15,795 nt of DNA from Treponema sp. UBA937 (GCA_002293455.1 DBDH01000057.1:1-15795), one strand, 5' to 3'. Counted from the stretch's first letter, positions 6,569-14,311 are shown. The notes: generated by a model from the sequence alone, not told the origin. Made by a program: numbers and translations.

Positions 6569-9500
6569 TTATGTACAATACTTCCTCAATACCGCCAGAA
6601 CTTCATCTATATCCAAAGGTTTTCCAAGGTGACCATTCATGCCGGCGGCTATACAGTTATCAATGTCTTCCTTGAACACATTGGCAGTCATCGCGATAAC
6701 GGGTATCTCCTTACGCTTGGGATTTTTTTTCTTTAATGTTTCTTCAAAAGCCCGAATGCGGCGGGTCGCTTCCAGCCCGTCCATAACCGGCATCTGCATA
6801 TCCATAAATATAACATCATATTTTTCGGGGTTTGCTTTGATTTTTTTCAGCGCTTCTTGTCCGTTTTTTGCTTCATCAATGCTGATCCCTGTGCCGCTCA
6901 AAAGCGTAATAACAATTTCACGATTAATATCGATGTCTTCGGCGAGCAGTAATTTTTTCCTCGTAAACCGGTCATTCGAGGTTTCGGATTCTTTTTGAAG
7001 GGTGTTTTCGATATCAAGATATGCGTTAACGCATTCAATAATGGTTGATGTGAACAGCGGCTTCATTAAATATCTATTCACGCCCGCTTTAGCGGCCTCT
7101 TCCCTGATTGTCTGCCAATTGTCAGAGATAAGCGTTATTACAGATTTTTTCCCATTACCGGCCTGCTTTATTTGCCTTGCAAGTTCAATACCTTTTACAT
7201 CGTTCATCTCAATAAAATATATGCCGTAAGCGCCGTTTTTCTCTATCATTCTGAGAGCTTCGGAAGCGCCGCGTGCTGTATTGCATGTTATACCAAGCTG
7301 TTCAAATAAGGTTTTAAAGTACCCCCGGGTAAGCTCTTCGTTATCAACGGCAAGAATGGTTAAATCTTCCCGCTTTATTTCCGGGTTAAGCTGCGACAAA
7401 AGGGTCTGTTTACCGCGGGTAGTTTTTATCGTGAAGAAAAACTTTGCTCCTTTGCCCAGTTCCGATTCAATCCAAATATTCCCGCCCATAAGTTCGACAA
7501 TACGCCTGCTTAGCGCCAATCCAAGACCGGTTCCGCCGAATACACGGCTGGTTCCGCTTTCCGCCTGGGAAAACGGCTTGAACAGCCTTTTCTGCTGTTC
7601 AACAGAGATACCTATGCCGTTATCGGCTATTTCAAATTGCAGTGTGCAAATGCCGTTTTTCTCTTCCGTCAGCGATACCTTAAGAGCGATCTTGCCTTTT
7701 TCCTGCGTAAACTTATTTGCGTTGGAAAGCAAATTGGTAATAACCTGCAGCAGCCGCTGATCGTCGCATACAATAAAGCGGGGAACATTGATGTCCGCCG
7801 CAACGCTGATCTTCTGCTGTTTTTCGTCTATTTTGAAACTGACTACCGAAATTGCCTTTTGCAGCATCTTTTCAATATTAAACTCGACAGGGGACAACTC
7901 AAGTTTGTTCGCTTCGATCTTGGACATATCAAGGATGTCGTTGATAACATTTAAAAGATTGGTCGAAGCGTCTTCTATCCTGTTTAACGCGTATTCTTTG
8001 CGTAAAAGATCATCAGTGCTTTTGCTGATTTTTATCATACCGATAATGGCGTTCAGCGGCGTGCGCATCTCGTGGCTCATGTTGGCAAGGAAATCGCTTT
8101 TTGCTTTGTTTGCGGAGTTGACATTTTGAATCATTTCATGACGGAGCAGGGCGCTTGTAATCATTGTTCCGCAAGAATGTAAAATATCCTGCTCTCCCTT
8201 ATCCAAAAGCCGCCCTTTGCCGCAATGAACGAAACTCATGAATCCCCAAAAATGTTCGTGTACAAATAATGGTGAAATAAACAAAAATCTGATATTTCTT
8301 GACCGCATCAGCTTTTGTTCCGCCGCCGGCACATCTTCAACAAAATTATTGACGCAGTTTCCGCTTGATAGTATTTTTTCCCAAACGGATATGGCCGCGT
8401 CGTAAGACATTTCTGCCGTAACACCCTTGTTTGCCCGAGAATTGGCGTTCCTCAGCCATTCGTAGATTTGTGTACAATGCAGTTTGCCGTCTTTGATGCC
8501 GTTTATCCACATAGATACGCGGTCAGCATCTATCGTTTTGCCCATCATTTCCATGCAGTATGTTATAGTTTTGTTGAAATTGGCCTCTTCTGTTTGCAGC
8601 AGGACATTTGCCACGGTGTTTGACATGTTAACCAAATTGTTATGCTGCTCAATCTTTTGCGACATTTCTTTTTCTTTTCGCAGATCGCGCGCATAAGCAA
8701 TAACGGCAAATCCGTCCTTGTAATTAGTCCGGACAAGCGGAACATCAAGCGGAACAAGTTCTCCGTTTACCGTGTAGTGCCACCATTCGCAATGGCAATA
8801 GCCTGTTGAAAAAGCTATGCTAAAAGCCTCAGTGACCTTATCTTTTGACAGTGTACCGTCAGGCTGATATTCCGGCATTAAGAGATTGAATTTTTCAATA
8901 CATTCCTGCTTGCTCTTGAATTCAAATATTTTTAACGTGGTTTCGGAGCAGTCAATAATTTTCCGGTTTTTATCCCACAATGTTATGGCAAGAGGAGCTT
9001 CTTTAATCATAAGTTTGATACGTTCTTCCGTTTCATACGTTTTTTGCTGCATCAGCTTTTTGTCGGTTATGTCTTCCAGCGCACCGGCTATCCGGATAGG
9101 AAGTCCCTTGCTGTCCCTCATCGTGGTTCCGAATGCCCGAAAATACCGGTATTCCCCGCTTTTCATCATGAGGCGGTATTCCAAATCGTAAGGCGTTTTT
9201 CCCTTATGGTCATTTATGCTTCCCAAAAAGGCCGCTATGGTTCTTTCGCGGTCATCGGGATGCAGACGGTCGATCCAGCTTGACAGAATATTCGGAAAAT
9301 CTTCCTCGGAAGAAAACCCAAGCATATCCCTGAATTCCTGGGACCATGTAACTATGTTGCCGGGATTGTCTACATCTCCGTTTACTATGAACATATCCCA
9401 ATGGGCGATGCCCGCCGCTTTGCTTGTAAGCCTGTATTTTATTAAATCATACTCTGTGGCAGCCTGATAGTTTTTAAGAGCCTCGTTCAGTAAATAAACA

Positions 9501-9706
9501 GCCTGCTGCTCTTCACCGGAAAGATTTTTTGTATCAAAATTTATGTTAAAATCACATATTTCGCTCGCTTTAACGAGTTGTCCCAATATTCCAATCAAAC
9601 TTTCATAATGTTCTAATGCCATACTAAATATGATAATGAATACAGCGGCAAAAATCCACAAAGTTGAGGCAGCCGCGAATTCCCTGTTTTCCCTCGCATA
9701 AGTCAT
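6569..9706 (-). CDS. Hybrid sensor histidine kinase, PAS-PAS-GAF-HisKA-HATPase-REC-REC
   Basis: This is a signal-transducing kinase of 1045 aa. One TM helix (about 16-34) is followed by PAS1 with PAC (about 95-215), PAS2 (about 226-345, ending 'AYARDLRKEKEM'), a GAF-like domain (about 365-520), HisKA with SHEMRTP (phospho-acceptor His545), and HATPase_c with N-box Asn662, DNGIG at 695-699 and GGTGLGLAL at 724-732. Two receiver domains follow. The second (about 917-1040) is canonical: Asp924, phospho-acceptor Asp969 in MDMQMPVMDG, Thr1007 and Lys1029. The first (about 781-890) keeps Asp788 and Lys882 but has Glu833 in IEMND where the phospho-acceptor Asp should be. There is no DNA-binding or output domain, so a partner (an Hpt protein or separate regulator) must exist elsewhere. 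The ATG is fixed by an in-frame stop just upstream, and it has no Shine-Dalgarno sequence. The gene is convergent with the Sel1 gene and divergent from ubiD. The sensed signal is unknown. Confidence 0.92.
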   Translation of the reverse strand: MTYARENREFAAASTLWIFAAVFIIIFSMALEHYESLIGILGQLVKASEICDFNINFDTKNLSGEEQQAVYLLNEALKNYQAATEYDLIKYRLTSKAAGIAHWDMFIVNGDVDNPGNIVTWSQEFRDMLGFSSEEDFPNILSSWIDRLHPDDRERTIAAFLGSINDHKGKTPYDLEYRLMMKSGEYRYFRAFGTTMRDSKGLPIRIAGALEDITDKKLMQQKTYETEERIKLMIKEAPLAITLWDKNRKIIDCSETTLKIFEFKSKQECIEKFNLLMPEYQPDGTLSKDKVTEAFSIAFSTGYCHCEWWHYTVNGELVPLDVPLVRTNYKDGFAVIAYARDLRKEKEMSQKIEQHNNLVNMSNTVANVLLQTEEANFNKTITYCMEMMGKTIDADRVSMWINGIKDGKLHCTQIYEWLRNANSRANKGVTAEMSYDAAISVWEKILSSGNCVNNFVEDVPAAEQKLMRSRNIRFLFISPLFVHEHFWGFMSFVHCGKGRLLDKGEQDILHSCGTMITSALLRHEMIQNVNSANKAKSDFLANMSHEMRTPLNAIIGMIKISKSTDDLLRKEYALNRIEDASTNLLNVINDILDMSKIEANKLELSPVEFNIEKMLQKAISVVSFKIDEKQQKISVAADINVPRFIVCDDQRLLQVITNLLSNANKFTQEKGKIALKVSLTEEKNGICTLQFEIADNGIGISVEQQKRLFKPFSQAESGTSRVFGGTGLGLALSRRIVELMGGNIWIESELGKGAKFFFTIKTTRGKQTLLSQLNPEIKREDLTILAVDNEELTRGYFKTLFEQLGITCNTARGASEALRMIEKNGAYGIYFIEMNDVKGIELARQIKQAGNGKKSVITLISDNWQTIREEAAKAGVNRYLMKPLFTSTIIECVNAYLDIENTLQKESETSNDRFTRKKLLLAEDIDINREIVITLLSGTGISIDEAKNGQEALKKIKANPEKYDVIFMDMQMPVMDGLEATRRIRAFEETLKKKNPKRKEIPVIAMTANVFKEDIDNCIAAGMNGHLGKPLDIDEVLAVLRKYCT

Positions 9707-9714
9707 TGTATTCA

Positions 9715-9720
9715 GTTATA
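9715..9720 (-). promoter_or_regulatory. Putative -10 element for the histidine kinase gene
   Basis: On the - strand this reads TATAAC, one mismatch from TATAAT, and ends 8 nt before the ATG at 9706. No Shine-Dalgarno sequence lies between. Transcription would start about 2 nt before the start codon, giving an almost leaderless mRNA. I find no good -35 at 16-18 bp. The box overlaps the ubiD -10 on the other strand. Confidence 0.4.
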
Positions 9721-9722
9721 GT
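9717..9722 (+). promoter_or_regulatory. Putative -10 element for ubiD (leaderless geometry)
   Basis: TATAGT ends 6 nt before the ubiD ATG at 9729, so the usual +1 falls on the A of the ATG. No Shine-Dalgarno sequence is present, and the ATG is well supported by homology to UbiD N-termini. No convincing -35 or extended -10 is visible. It shares four bases with the opposing -10 of the histidine kinase gene. Confidence 0.42.
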
Positions 9723-9728
9723 TACTGC

Positions 9729-11183
9729 ATGGCATATAAAGATTTGCAGGATTTTATCGCGGTTCTGGAAAAAAACGGCGAGCTTAAACGGATCACGGTT
9801 GAGGTCGATCCTGTTCTTGAAATTACGGAAATAGCCGGCCGCGTGATGAAGGAAAAAGGGCCTGCCCTTTTGTTTGAGCATGTAAAGGGGTCGGCGTATC
9901 CGCTTTTGATCAACGCGATGGGAAGTGAGAAACGGATGGCGATGGCTCTTTCCGCGGAAACTCTCGACGAGAAAGCAAAGGAAATTGAAGAACTTATTGC
10001 GTGGGCTTGGTCTCACATTCGGGATTTTAATGTCCTGAAAAGTATTCCGTCCGCTTTGCCGAAACTGCCTACAGCCTTGAGTCTCTTTCCAAAAAGAATT
10101 GCGCGTCCAAAATGTCAGGAAGTAATTGATGATGAATCAGGTTTTGATACGCTGCCGATTCTGAAATGCTGGCCCGAAGACGGCGGCCGTTTTCTGACCT
10201 TGCCGCTTGTATGCACCAAAGACCCGGACACCGGTAATCAAAATATCGGCATGTATCGGATGCAGATTTACGATGATAAAACGGCGGGAATGCATTGGCA
10301 CCTGCACAAAGACGGCGCGCGTTTTTTTGAAAAGTACCGTGAGCGAAACGAACGGATGCCTGTGGCAGTCGCGCTGGGCTGCGATCCCGCGGTAACATAC
10401 GCCTCCACCGCGCCGCTGCCGGAAGGAATTTGGGAAATGCTTTTTGCCGGATTCCTCCGCGGAAAAAGCGCGGAAATTACCAAAGCCACTTTGAGCGATC
10501 TTGATGTTCCGGGCGACGCCGAGTTCATTCTTGAAGGCTATGTCGATCCAAAAGAGCTTCGCACAGAAGGCCCCTTCGGAGACCATACCGGTTTTTATTC
10601 GCTGGAAGATGAATACCCTGTTTTTCATCTGGAGCGGATTACCCGAAGGAAGCATCCTGTGTATCCCGCTACGATAGTGGGCATCCCGCCGAAAGAAGAC
10701 TGCTGGATGGCAAAGGCAACCGAGCGTCTTTTTCTCCCTTTTCTAAAACAGCTCTGCCCCGAAATCGTGGATCTTTCCATGCCGATTGAAGGCGTATTTC
10801 ACAACTGCGTGATTGTTTCCATCAAAAAACGTTTCCCAGGACACGCCCGCAAGGTGATGAATTTCCTTTGGGGAATGGGGCAGATGATGTATACAAAACT
10901 TATCGTTGTGGTTGATGAAACCATTAATCCGCAAAACGCGGGTGAAACCGCCTGGTGGGTGTTTAACAACATTGACGGCAGACGGGACATTGTTCTAAAC
11001 GACGGTCCCCTGGACGCGCTGGACCATTCTTCTCCTGTTCCGCGCTACGGATGCCGCATCGGAATTGACGCGACACGGAAAGGTCCCGAAGAAGGTCATC
11101 ACCGTCCCTGGCCCGCTCCGCTTATTATGAACCAGGATGTGATAGACCTTGTTACGAAACGTTGGACCGAATATGGGTTTTAA
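9729..11183 (+). CDS. ubiD: UbiD-family prenylated-FMN decarboxylase, probably menaquinone-type (MqnL-like)
   Basis: UbiD enzymes remove CO2 from aromatic or polycyclic acids using prenylated FMN. In quinone synthesis they act after a UbiA prenyltransferase, and the next gene here is one. At 484 aa the protein is full length. The N-terminus 'YKDLQDFIAVLEKNGELKRI' is typical. The cofactor/metal segment QNIGMYRMQ gives Asn172 and Arg177, with His191 in 'GMHWH'. The acidic pair is Glu280 and Asp285 in TEGPFGDHTGFY; together with Arg177 it matches the R-E-D/E catalytic triad of the family. From memory, 'GVFHNCVIVSI', 'TKLIVVVDE' and 'GIDATRKGPEEG' resemble the futalosine-pathway enzyme MqnL more than E. 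coli UbiD, but I cannot confirm the subfamily. UbiX, which makes the cofactor, is not in the window. There is no ribosome binding site before the ATG. Confidence 0.9.
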   Translation: MAYKDLQDFIAVLEKNGELKRITVEVDPVLEITEIAGRVMKEKGPALLFEHVKGSAYPLLINAMGSEKRMAMALSAETLDEKAKEIEELIAWAWSHIRDFNVLKSIPSALPKLPTALSLFPKRIARPKCQEVIDDESGFDTLPILKCWPEDGGRFLTLPLVCTKDPDTGNQNIGMYRMQIYDDKTAGMHWHLHKDGARFFEKYRERNERMPVAVALGCDPAVTYASTAPLPEGIWEMLFAGFLRGKSAEITKATLSDLDVPGDAEFILEGYVDPKELRTEGPFGDHTGFYSLEDEYPVFHLERITRRKHPVYPATIVGIPPKEDCWMAKATERLFLPFLKQLCPEIVDLSMPIEGVFHNCVIVSIKKRFPGHARKVMNFLWGMGQMMYTKLIVVVDETINPQNAGETAWWVFNNIDGRRDIVLNDGPLDALDHSSPVPRYGCRIGIDATRKGPEEGHHRPWPAPLIMNQDVIDLVTKRWTEYGF

Positions 11184-12069
11184 GAATTCTTCGGAAAAGT
11201 TTTCGGCAAAAAATCTTTCCGCAAAGATCAGACATGTCGGCGAAGCGGTTATTTTCCGGCATACGCTTTTTTCCCTGCCCTTTGCGGTCGTCGCCTTATT
11301 GATCGAAAGCGGAGGACAGCCGCCGGTCAGAAAAGTTATCCTCATCATCCTTGCGGCAGTTTCCGCTCGGAACGCGGCAAATGCCTTGAACCGCGTTATT
11401 GACGCGGAAATCGACGCGAAGAATCCGCGCACCGCAGACCGGCACATTCCGTCGGGAACCCTGTCAAAAAAAACATTGCTTGTTTTTGCGGCTGTCATGG
11501 GAATCATCCTTGTTGTTTCGGCGGCGCTTCTTAATCCCCTCTGTGTCATGCTTCTGCCTGCTGCGGCCTTTCTGATTGGGGGCTATTCATACAGTAAACG
11601 GTTTACCTGGCTCTGCCATTACTGGCTTGGCGCCGCGTGTGCCTGTGCTCCTATGGGAACCTTCTTGGCTTTATCCGGCCGTTTTGAATTCCGCTATTTT
11701 ATTCTTGCCGGAGCTCACGCGCTTTGGGTAGCGGGCTTTGATATTTTGTACGCGCTCCAGGACATCGATTTTGACAGAAGCGAACATCTGCAATCGATTC
11801 CCGCCCGCTTCGGCCCCGGCTGTGCAAGAGTTTTCGCGGTACTTTCACACACAGGAACGATTATCGGATTAGCGGCGCTGCCTTTCTTTTGGAATCTTTC
11901 GCGGTTTTATCTCTGGGGAATTGTGTTGAGCGCGCTGCTTTTAATAAGCGAACACATCATCGCCCTGGGAAAAAGCGGGCGGCATATCAGAATCGCTTCA
12001 TACTCGATCAATGAAATAATTCCTCTCGTCGTGCTTTTGGGAACAATCCTGGACATGTATTCTGCGTAA
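11173..12069 (+). CDS. ubiA: UbiA-family prenyltransferase (MqnP-like)
   Basis: This integral membrane protein of 298 aa attaches a polyprenyl chain to an aromatic quinone precursor. Both Asp-rich motifs are present: NRVIDAEID (Asn73, Asp77, Asp81) and YALQDIDFD (Asp197, Asp201), which bind Mg-diphosphate. About eight hydrophobic helices span the rest, and the length is normal for the family. The ATG at 11173 overlaps the ubiD stop by 11 nt, so the pair is translationally coupled; a TTG at 11149 is the only earlier alternative. The ribosome binding site is weak. Paired with an MqnL-like decarboxylase, the simplest reading is prenylation then decarboxylation in menaquinone synthesis by the futalosine route. 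Another aromatic substrate cannot be excluded. Confidence 0.88.
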   Translation: MGFKNSSEKFSAKNLSAKIRHVGEAVIFRHTLFSLPFAVVALLIESGGQPPVRKVILIILAAVSARNAANALNRVIDAEIDAKNPRTADRHIPSGTLSKKTLLVFAAVMGIILVVSAALLNPLCVMLLPAAAFLIGGYSYSKRFTWLCHYWLGAACACAPMGTFLALSGRFEFRYFILAGAHALWVAGFDILYALQDIDFDRSEHLQSIPARFGPGCARVFAVLSHTGTIIGLAALPFFWNLSRFYLWGIVLSALLLISEHIIALGKSGRHIRIASYSINEIIPLVVLLGTILDMYSA

Positions 12070-12115
12070 CAATGCTTGCCGATTCCGCCGCAGGCATAAA
12101 AAGCGCCTCTCCTAT

Positions 12116-12143
12116 TTGACAGATTGAAAGATCATCGTATACA
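12116..12143 (+). promoter_or_regulatory. Strong promoter upstream of the lipid kinase gene, near-leaderless
   Basis: TTGACA (12116-12121, perfect consensus) and TATACA (12138-12143, one mismatch) are separated by 16 bp. The expected start of transcription is about 12150, only 2 nt before the ATG at 12152 or 8 nt before the ATG at 12158. No Shine-Dalgarno sequence precedes either ATG. Confidence 0.65.
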
Positions 12144-12151
12144 GTAATGAT

Positions 12152-13279
12152 ATGAATATGGAAATCTTTGCCGAAGGAATTGGGAGTATATGTTCGCGGA
12201 CTCCTCTTGCCCCCGGGCGTCCATTGCGGTGGACCATTATTGTAAATCCTACAGCCGGAGGATTTACCATCAAATCCCGATGGAAGAAGCATCTTTCTGC
12301 CTTACATGCTTCGATCGAAAAATCAAAGAAGAATCCTTTGCGGCCTGGAGGCGCGTCTCCGTCTAAAACCGCCGGAGAGATGGACGCGGGAAGCGGAAGG
12401 CTCGGAGCCTTGGGGCTTGTTCCTACAAACAGGGGCGGTCATGCCGCTGAAATAGTAAAAGCGCTTGCGGAAGAAGCTGAATCGGAATACGGAAAGAACG
12501 GCGAAGCGGCTCCCTATTTTGTGCTCATTGTTGCGGGCGGAGACGGAACAAGCAGGGAAGCCTTAACGGTGCTGTATCATCTTTCACCGGTAATTCGTTC
12601 TCAATTTGTGATTATCCGCCTTCCGATGGGAACAGGCAACGACGGTTCCGATGCTTGGGAACTTGACGGCGCCCTTGATCTTCTTATCGAACCGGCAGAG
12701 CTTGATCTGCGGAGAACTCTTATTCTCACCACGTCCACGGAAAAGAAAGGCCCTTATCTTGCCTTCAATATTTTATCTTTGGGGCTGGATGCCTTTGTAA
12801 CCCACATGACCAACAAGATGAAAGGTTCCATGCCCGGCGATTCGTATAAACTTTGGGTGGATGTCGCGTCGCTCCTCTACGATAGATTGTACAAAGTCAG
12901 ACCCATGGAAATCCGGGCTTTTGATGCGCGTAATAATGAAGTGCTCCATTTGCATGAATCGGTGCTGCTTGGCGCGGTCGGCGAAAGCGGACACAGAACC
13001 TACGGTTCGCATAAGCGTATTCTGCCAGATGACCGCAACGTTTGTATCCTGAGACAGATGCCGCTTTTACGAAAAGTTTCGTTTAAAGAACGATTCAACG
13101 CGGGAACCCATGTCGGGCAGCCGGAAGCGGTTCTCTTTAATGCTGATAGAATCGAATTCCGTTATGAGTACCCAATCCTCGCGCAGATGGACGGCGAAAC
13201 GGTATTGTTGGAACCCGAAGATTTCCCCGCGTCAATCAGCTTAAGCGATCCTGTGATTCCGGTTTTAAAGCGGATATGA
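12152..13279 (+). CDS. Diacylglycerol kinase catalytic-domain protein (lipid kinase)
   Basis: This cytoplasmic or membrane-associated kinase is predicted to phosphorylate diacylglycerol or a related lipid. At 375 aa it has the family's strand motif 'TIIVNPTAGG' (28-37), GGDGT at 129-133 (nucleotide binding), PMGTGND at 158-164, 'GLDAFVTHMTNKMKG' (211-225) and the late 'AQMDGE' at 344-349. Between the first strand and the 'RGGHAAEIVKAL' helix lies a Gly/Pro/Ser-rich insertion of about 30 residues (59-88), longer than usual. The start must be 12152 or 12158, because no other start precedes the first motif. The gene has its own promoter but no ribosome binding site. It overlaps the following cysteine-rich gene by ATGA. 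Sphingosine or undecaprenol kinase-like substrates are alternatives. Confidence 0.85.
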   Translation: MNMEIFAEGIGSICSRTPLAPGRPLRWTIIVNPTAGGFTIKSRWKKHLSALHASIEKSKKNPLRPGGASPSKTAGEMDAGSGRLGALGLVPTNRGGHAAEIVKALAEEAESEYGKNGEAAPYFVLIVAGGDGTSREALTVLYHLSPVIRSQFVIIRLPMGTGNDGSDAWELDGALDLLIEPAELDLRRTLILTTSTEKKGPYLAFNILSLGLDAFVTHMTNKMKGSMPGDSYKLWVDVASLLYDRLYKVRPMEIRAFDARNNEVLHLHESVLLGAVGESGHRTYGSHKRILPDDRNVCILRQMPLLRKVSFKERFNAGTHVGQPEAVLFNADRIEFRYEYPILAQMDGETVLLEPEDFPASISLSDPVIPVLKRI

Positions 13280-13551
13280 GCGGAGAAAAATTTTCCTGCC
13301 GAAGCGGATGCGGCGCTTGTTGTATTGCCCCATCGATTTCAAGCGCCATTCCCGGAATGCCGCGGGGAAAGGCCGCGGGAATCAGATGCATCCATTTAAG
13401 TGATAACTATCACTGTACAATTTATCACCGGGAGGACCGTCCAAGCGTATGCGCTTCATTCACCCCGGACAGAGAAATATGCGGAAGGAGCCGCGAGGAA
13501 GCTTTATCATATCTTCACGCATTGGAACTGCTCACGCGCCCATCACCATGA
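13276..13551 (+). CDS. Small YkgJ-type cysteine-cluster protein (putative Zn/Fe binding)
   Basis: This 91-aa protein has eight cysteines: 8, 12, 15 and 16 in CRSGCGACC, then 38, 47, 59 and 69. This is the layout of the YkgJ/CxxCxxCC family, predicted to bind iron or zinc, whose biochemical role is not established. The 'DRPSVCASF' and 'EICGRSREEALSYL' segments are typical of the family's second half. The length is near the family norm, so it is not a fragment. The ATG overlaps the lipid kinase stop by 4 nt (ATGA), so expression is coupled to it. Confidence 0.82.
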   Translation: MSGEKFSCRSGCGACCIAPSISSAIPGMPRGKAAGIRCIHLSDNYHCTIYHREDRPSVCASFTPDREICGRSREEALSYLHALELLTRPSP

Positions 13552-13586
13552 TGCCTGATAATTCAGCTGTTTGGCGGCCTCTCTCG

Positions 13587-14276
13587 TTAATACTTTTCCT
13601 TCATTTCAAAACGGTCAACGTTTCCGGTTGCTTTCATCGCCTTGGCGATTCTCGCAATATCGGCGTTGTTTGAAATCCCGACTAAAATCCGAAGCCGCGC
13701 CCCTTTGTCTTTACTGATGGACTGTTCCATATCGATAGACTGTATCCTCACGCCGAAGGATTTCAGGATATTGATCGTTTCTTTTGTATCGGGGATGCTG
13801 CTTTTGAAGGTCAGTTCAATGAGTTTATTCCGCTCACTGGGAAACATTCTCTTCTCGACCTTGTCCAACAATACCAAAGTGATGAGACTCAATACCTCCG
13901 CGGCGGCGGCGGCACGAAACATTCCGGCGCCAAGAGCCAGTCCGACAGCCGCGATAAACCAGAGCGATGCCGCGGTCGTAAGACCCCTTACATTATTCCC
14001 CAGGCGGATAATCGCGCCGGCTCCCAGAAAGCCGATCCCCGACACGACCTGCGCCGCTATTCTCCCCGGATCTCCGTTCCTGTCGGGGCTTAGTTCCTGG
14101 GGAATCCAAATAGAAAGAAGCATTAAAAGAGCGGCTCCGGTACAGATAAGGATATGCGTCCGAAGCCCCGCCACCTGATGGCGGCTTGCGCGTTCAAGCC
14201 CGATAATCGCACCTGCCGCAAAACTCAGACCAAGCCGGATAAGCATATCAACTTCCGATAAAAGGGGTACATTCAT
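13587..14276 (-). CDS. MgtC/SapB-family membrane protein
   Basis: This inner-membrane protein has 229 aa and about five TM helices (10-28, 40-57, 73-93, 103-119, 122-138). Family signatures are 'GAIIGLERASRHQVAGLRTH' (22-41), 'SGIGFLGAGAIIR' (79-91) and 'VRGLTTAASLWFIAAVGLA' (96-114). Residues about 150-229 form a soluble C-terminal domain with the alternation of an ACT-like fold. MgtC proteins affect magnesium homeostasis and ATP synthase or virulence in pathogens; the plain MgtC/SapB members in other bacteria are poorly understood, so I give no gene symbol. It lies 35 bp downstream of the hexokinase gene but has its own -10 box and no ribosome binding site. It is convergent with the YkgJ-type gene. 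Confidence 0.9.
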   Translation of the reverse strand: MNVPLLSEVDMLIRLGLSFAAGAIIGLERASRHQVAGLRTHILICTGAALLMLLSIWIPQELSPDRNGDPGRIAAQVVSGIGFLGAGAIIRLGNNVRGLTTAASLWFIAAVGLALGAGMFRAAAAAEVLSLITLVLLDKVEKRMFPSERNKLIELTFKSSIPDTKETINILKSFGVRIQSIDMEQSISKDKGARLRILVGISNNADIARIAKAMKATGNVDRFEMKEKY

Positions 14277-14282
14277 GATTCT

Positions 14283-14288
14283 ACTATA
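14283..14288 (-). promoter_or_regulatory. Putative -10 element of the mgtC-family gene (leaderless geometry)
   Basis: On the - strand TATAGT ends 6 nt before the ATG at 14276, which places +1 on the start codon. There is no Shine-Dalgarno sequence in the 35-bp gap after the hexokinase gene. No clear -35 is visible at the usual spacing. Confidence 0.42.
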
Positions 14289-14311
14289 GTTGTTTTACAG
14301 CAAAAAATCCA

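Noticed and set aside
8770..8800. Cys-His-Cys...His cluster (residues 304-310) in PAS2 of the kinase as a metal or heme site
   Set aside because: The segment aligns with a common PAS core (a Trp-His step before 'NGELVPL'), and CxCxxxH is neither a heme-c CxxCH nor a standard zinc motif.
10137..10655. 172-codon open frame on the - strand opposite ubiD
   Set aside because: It covers the catalytic motifs of ubiD on the other strand and has shadow-like composition.
12070..12110. Possible terminator hairpin after ubiA (TGCC...GGCA)
   Set aside because: The stem is only about 4 bp with a long loop and no clear T-tract.
13552..13586. Search for a bidirectional terminator between the convergent YkgJ-type and mgtC-family genes
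   Set aside because: No stem-loop with a T-tract is visible in the 35 bp.
13642..14178. 178-codon open frame on the + strand opposite the mgtC-family gene
   Set aside because: A shadow of a membrane protein with clear family signatures on the other strand; no ribosome binding site or domain.
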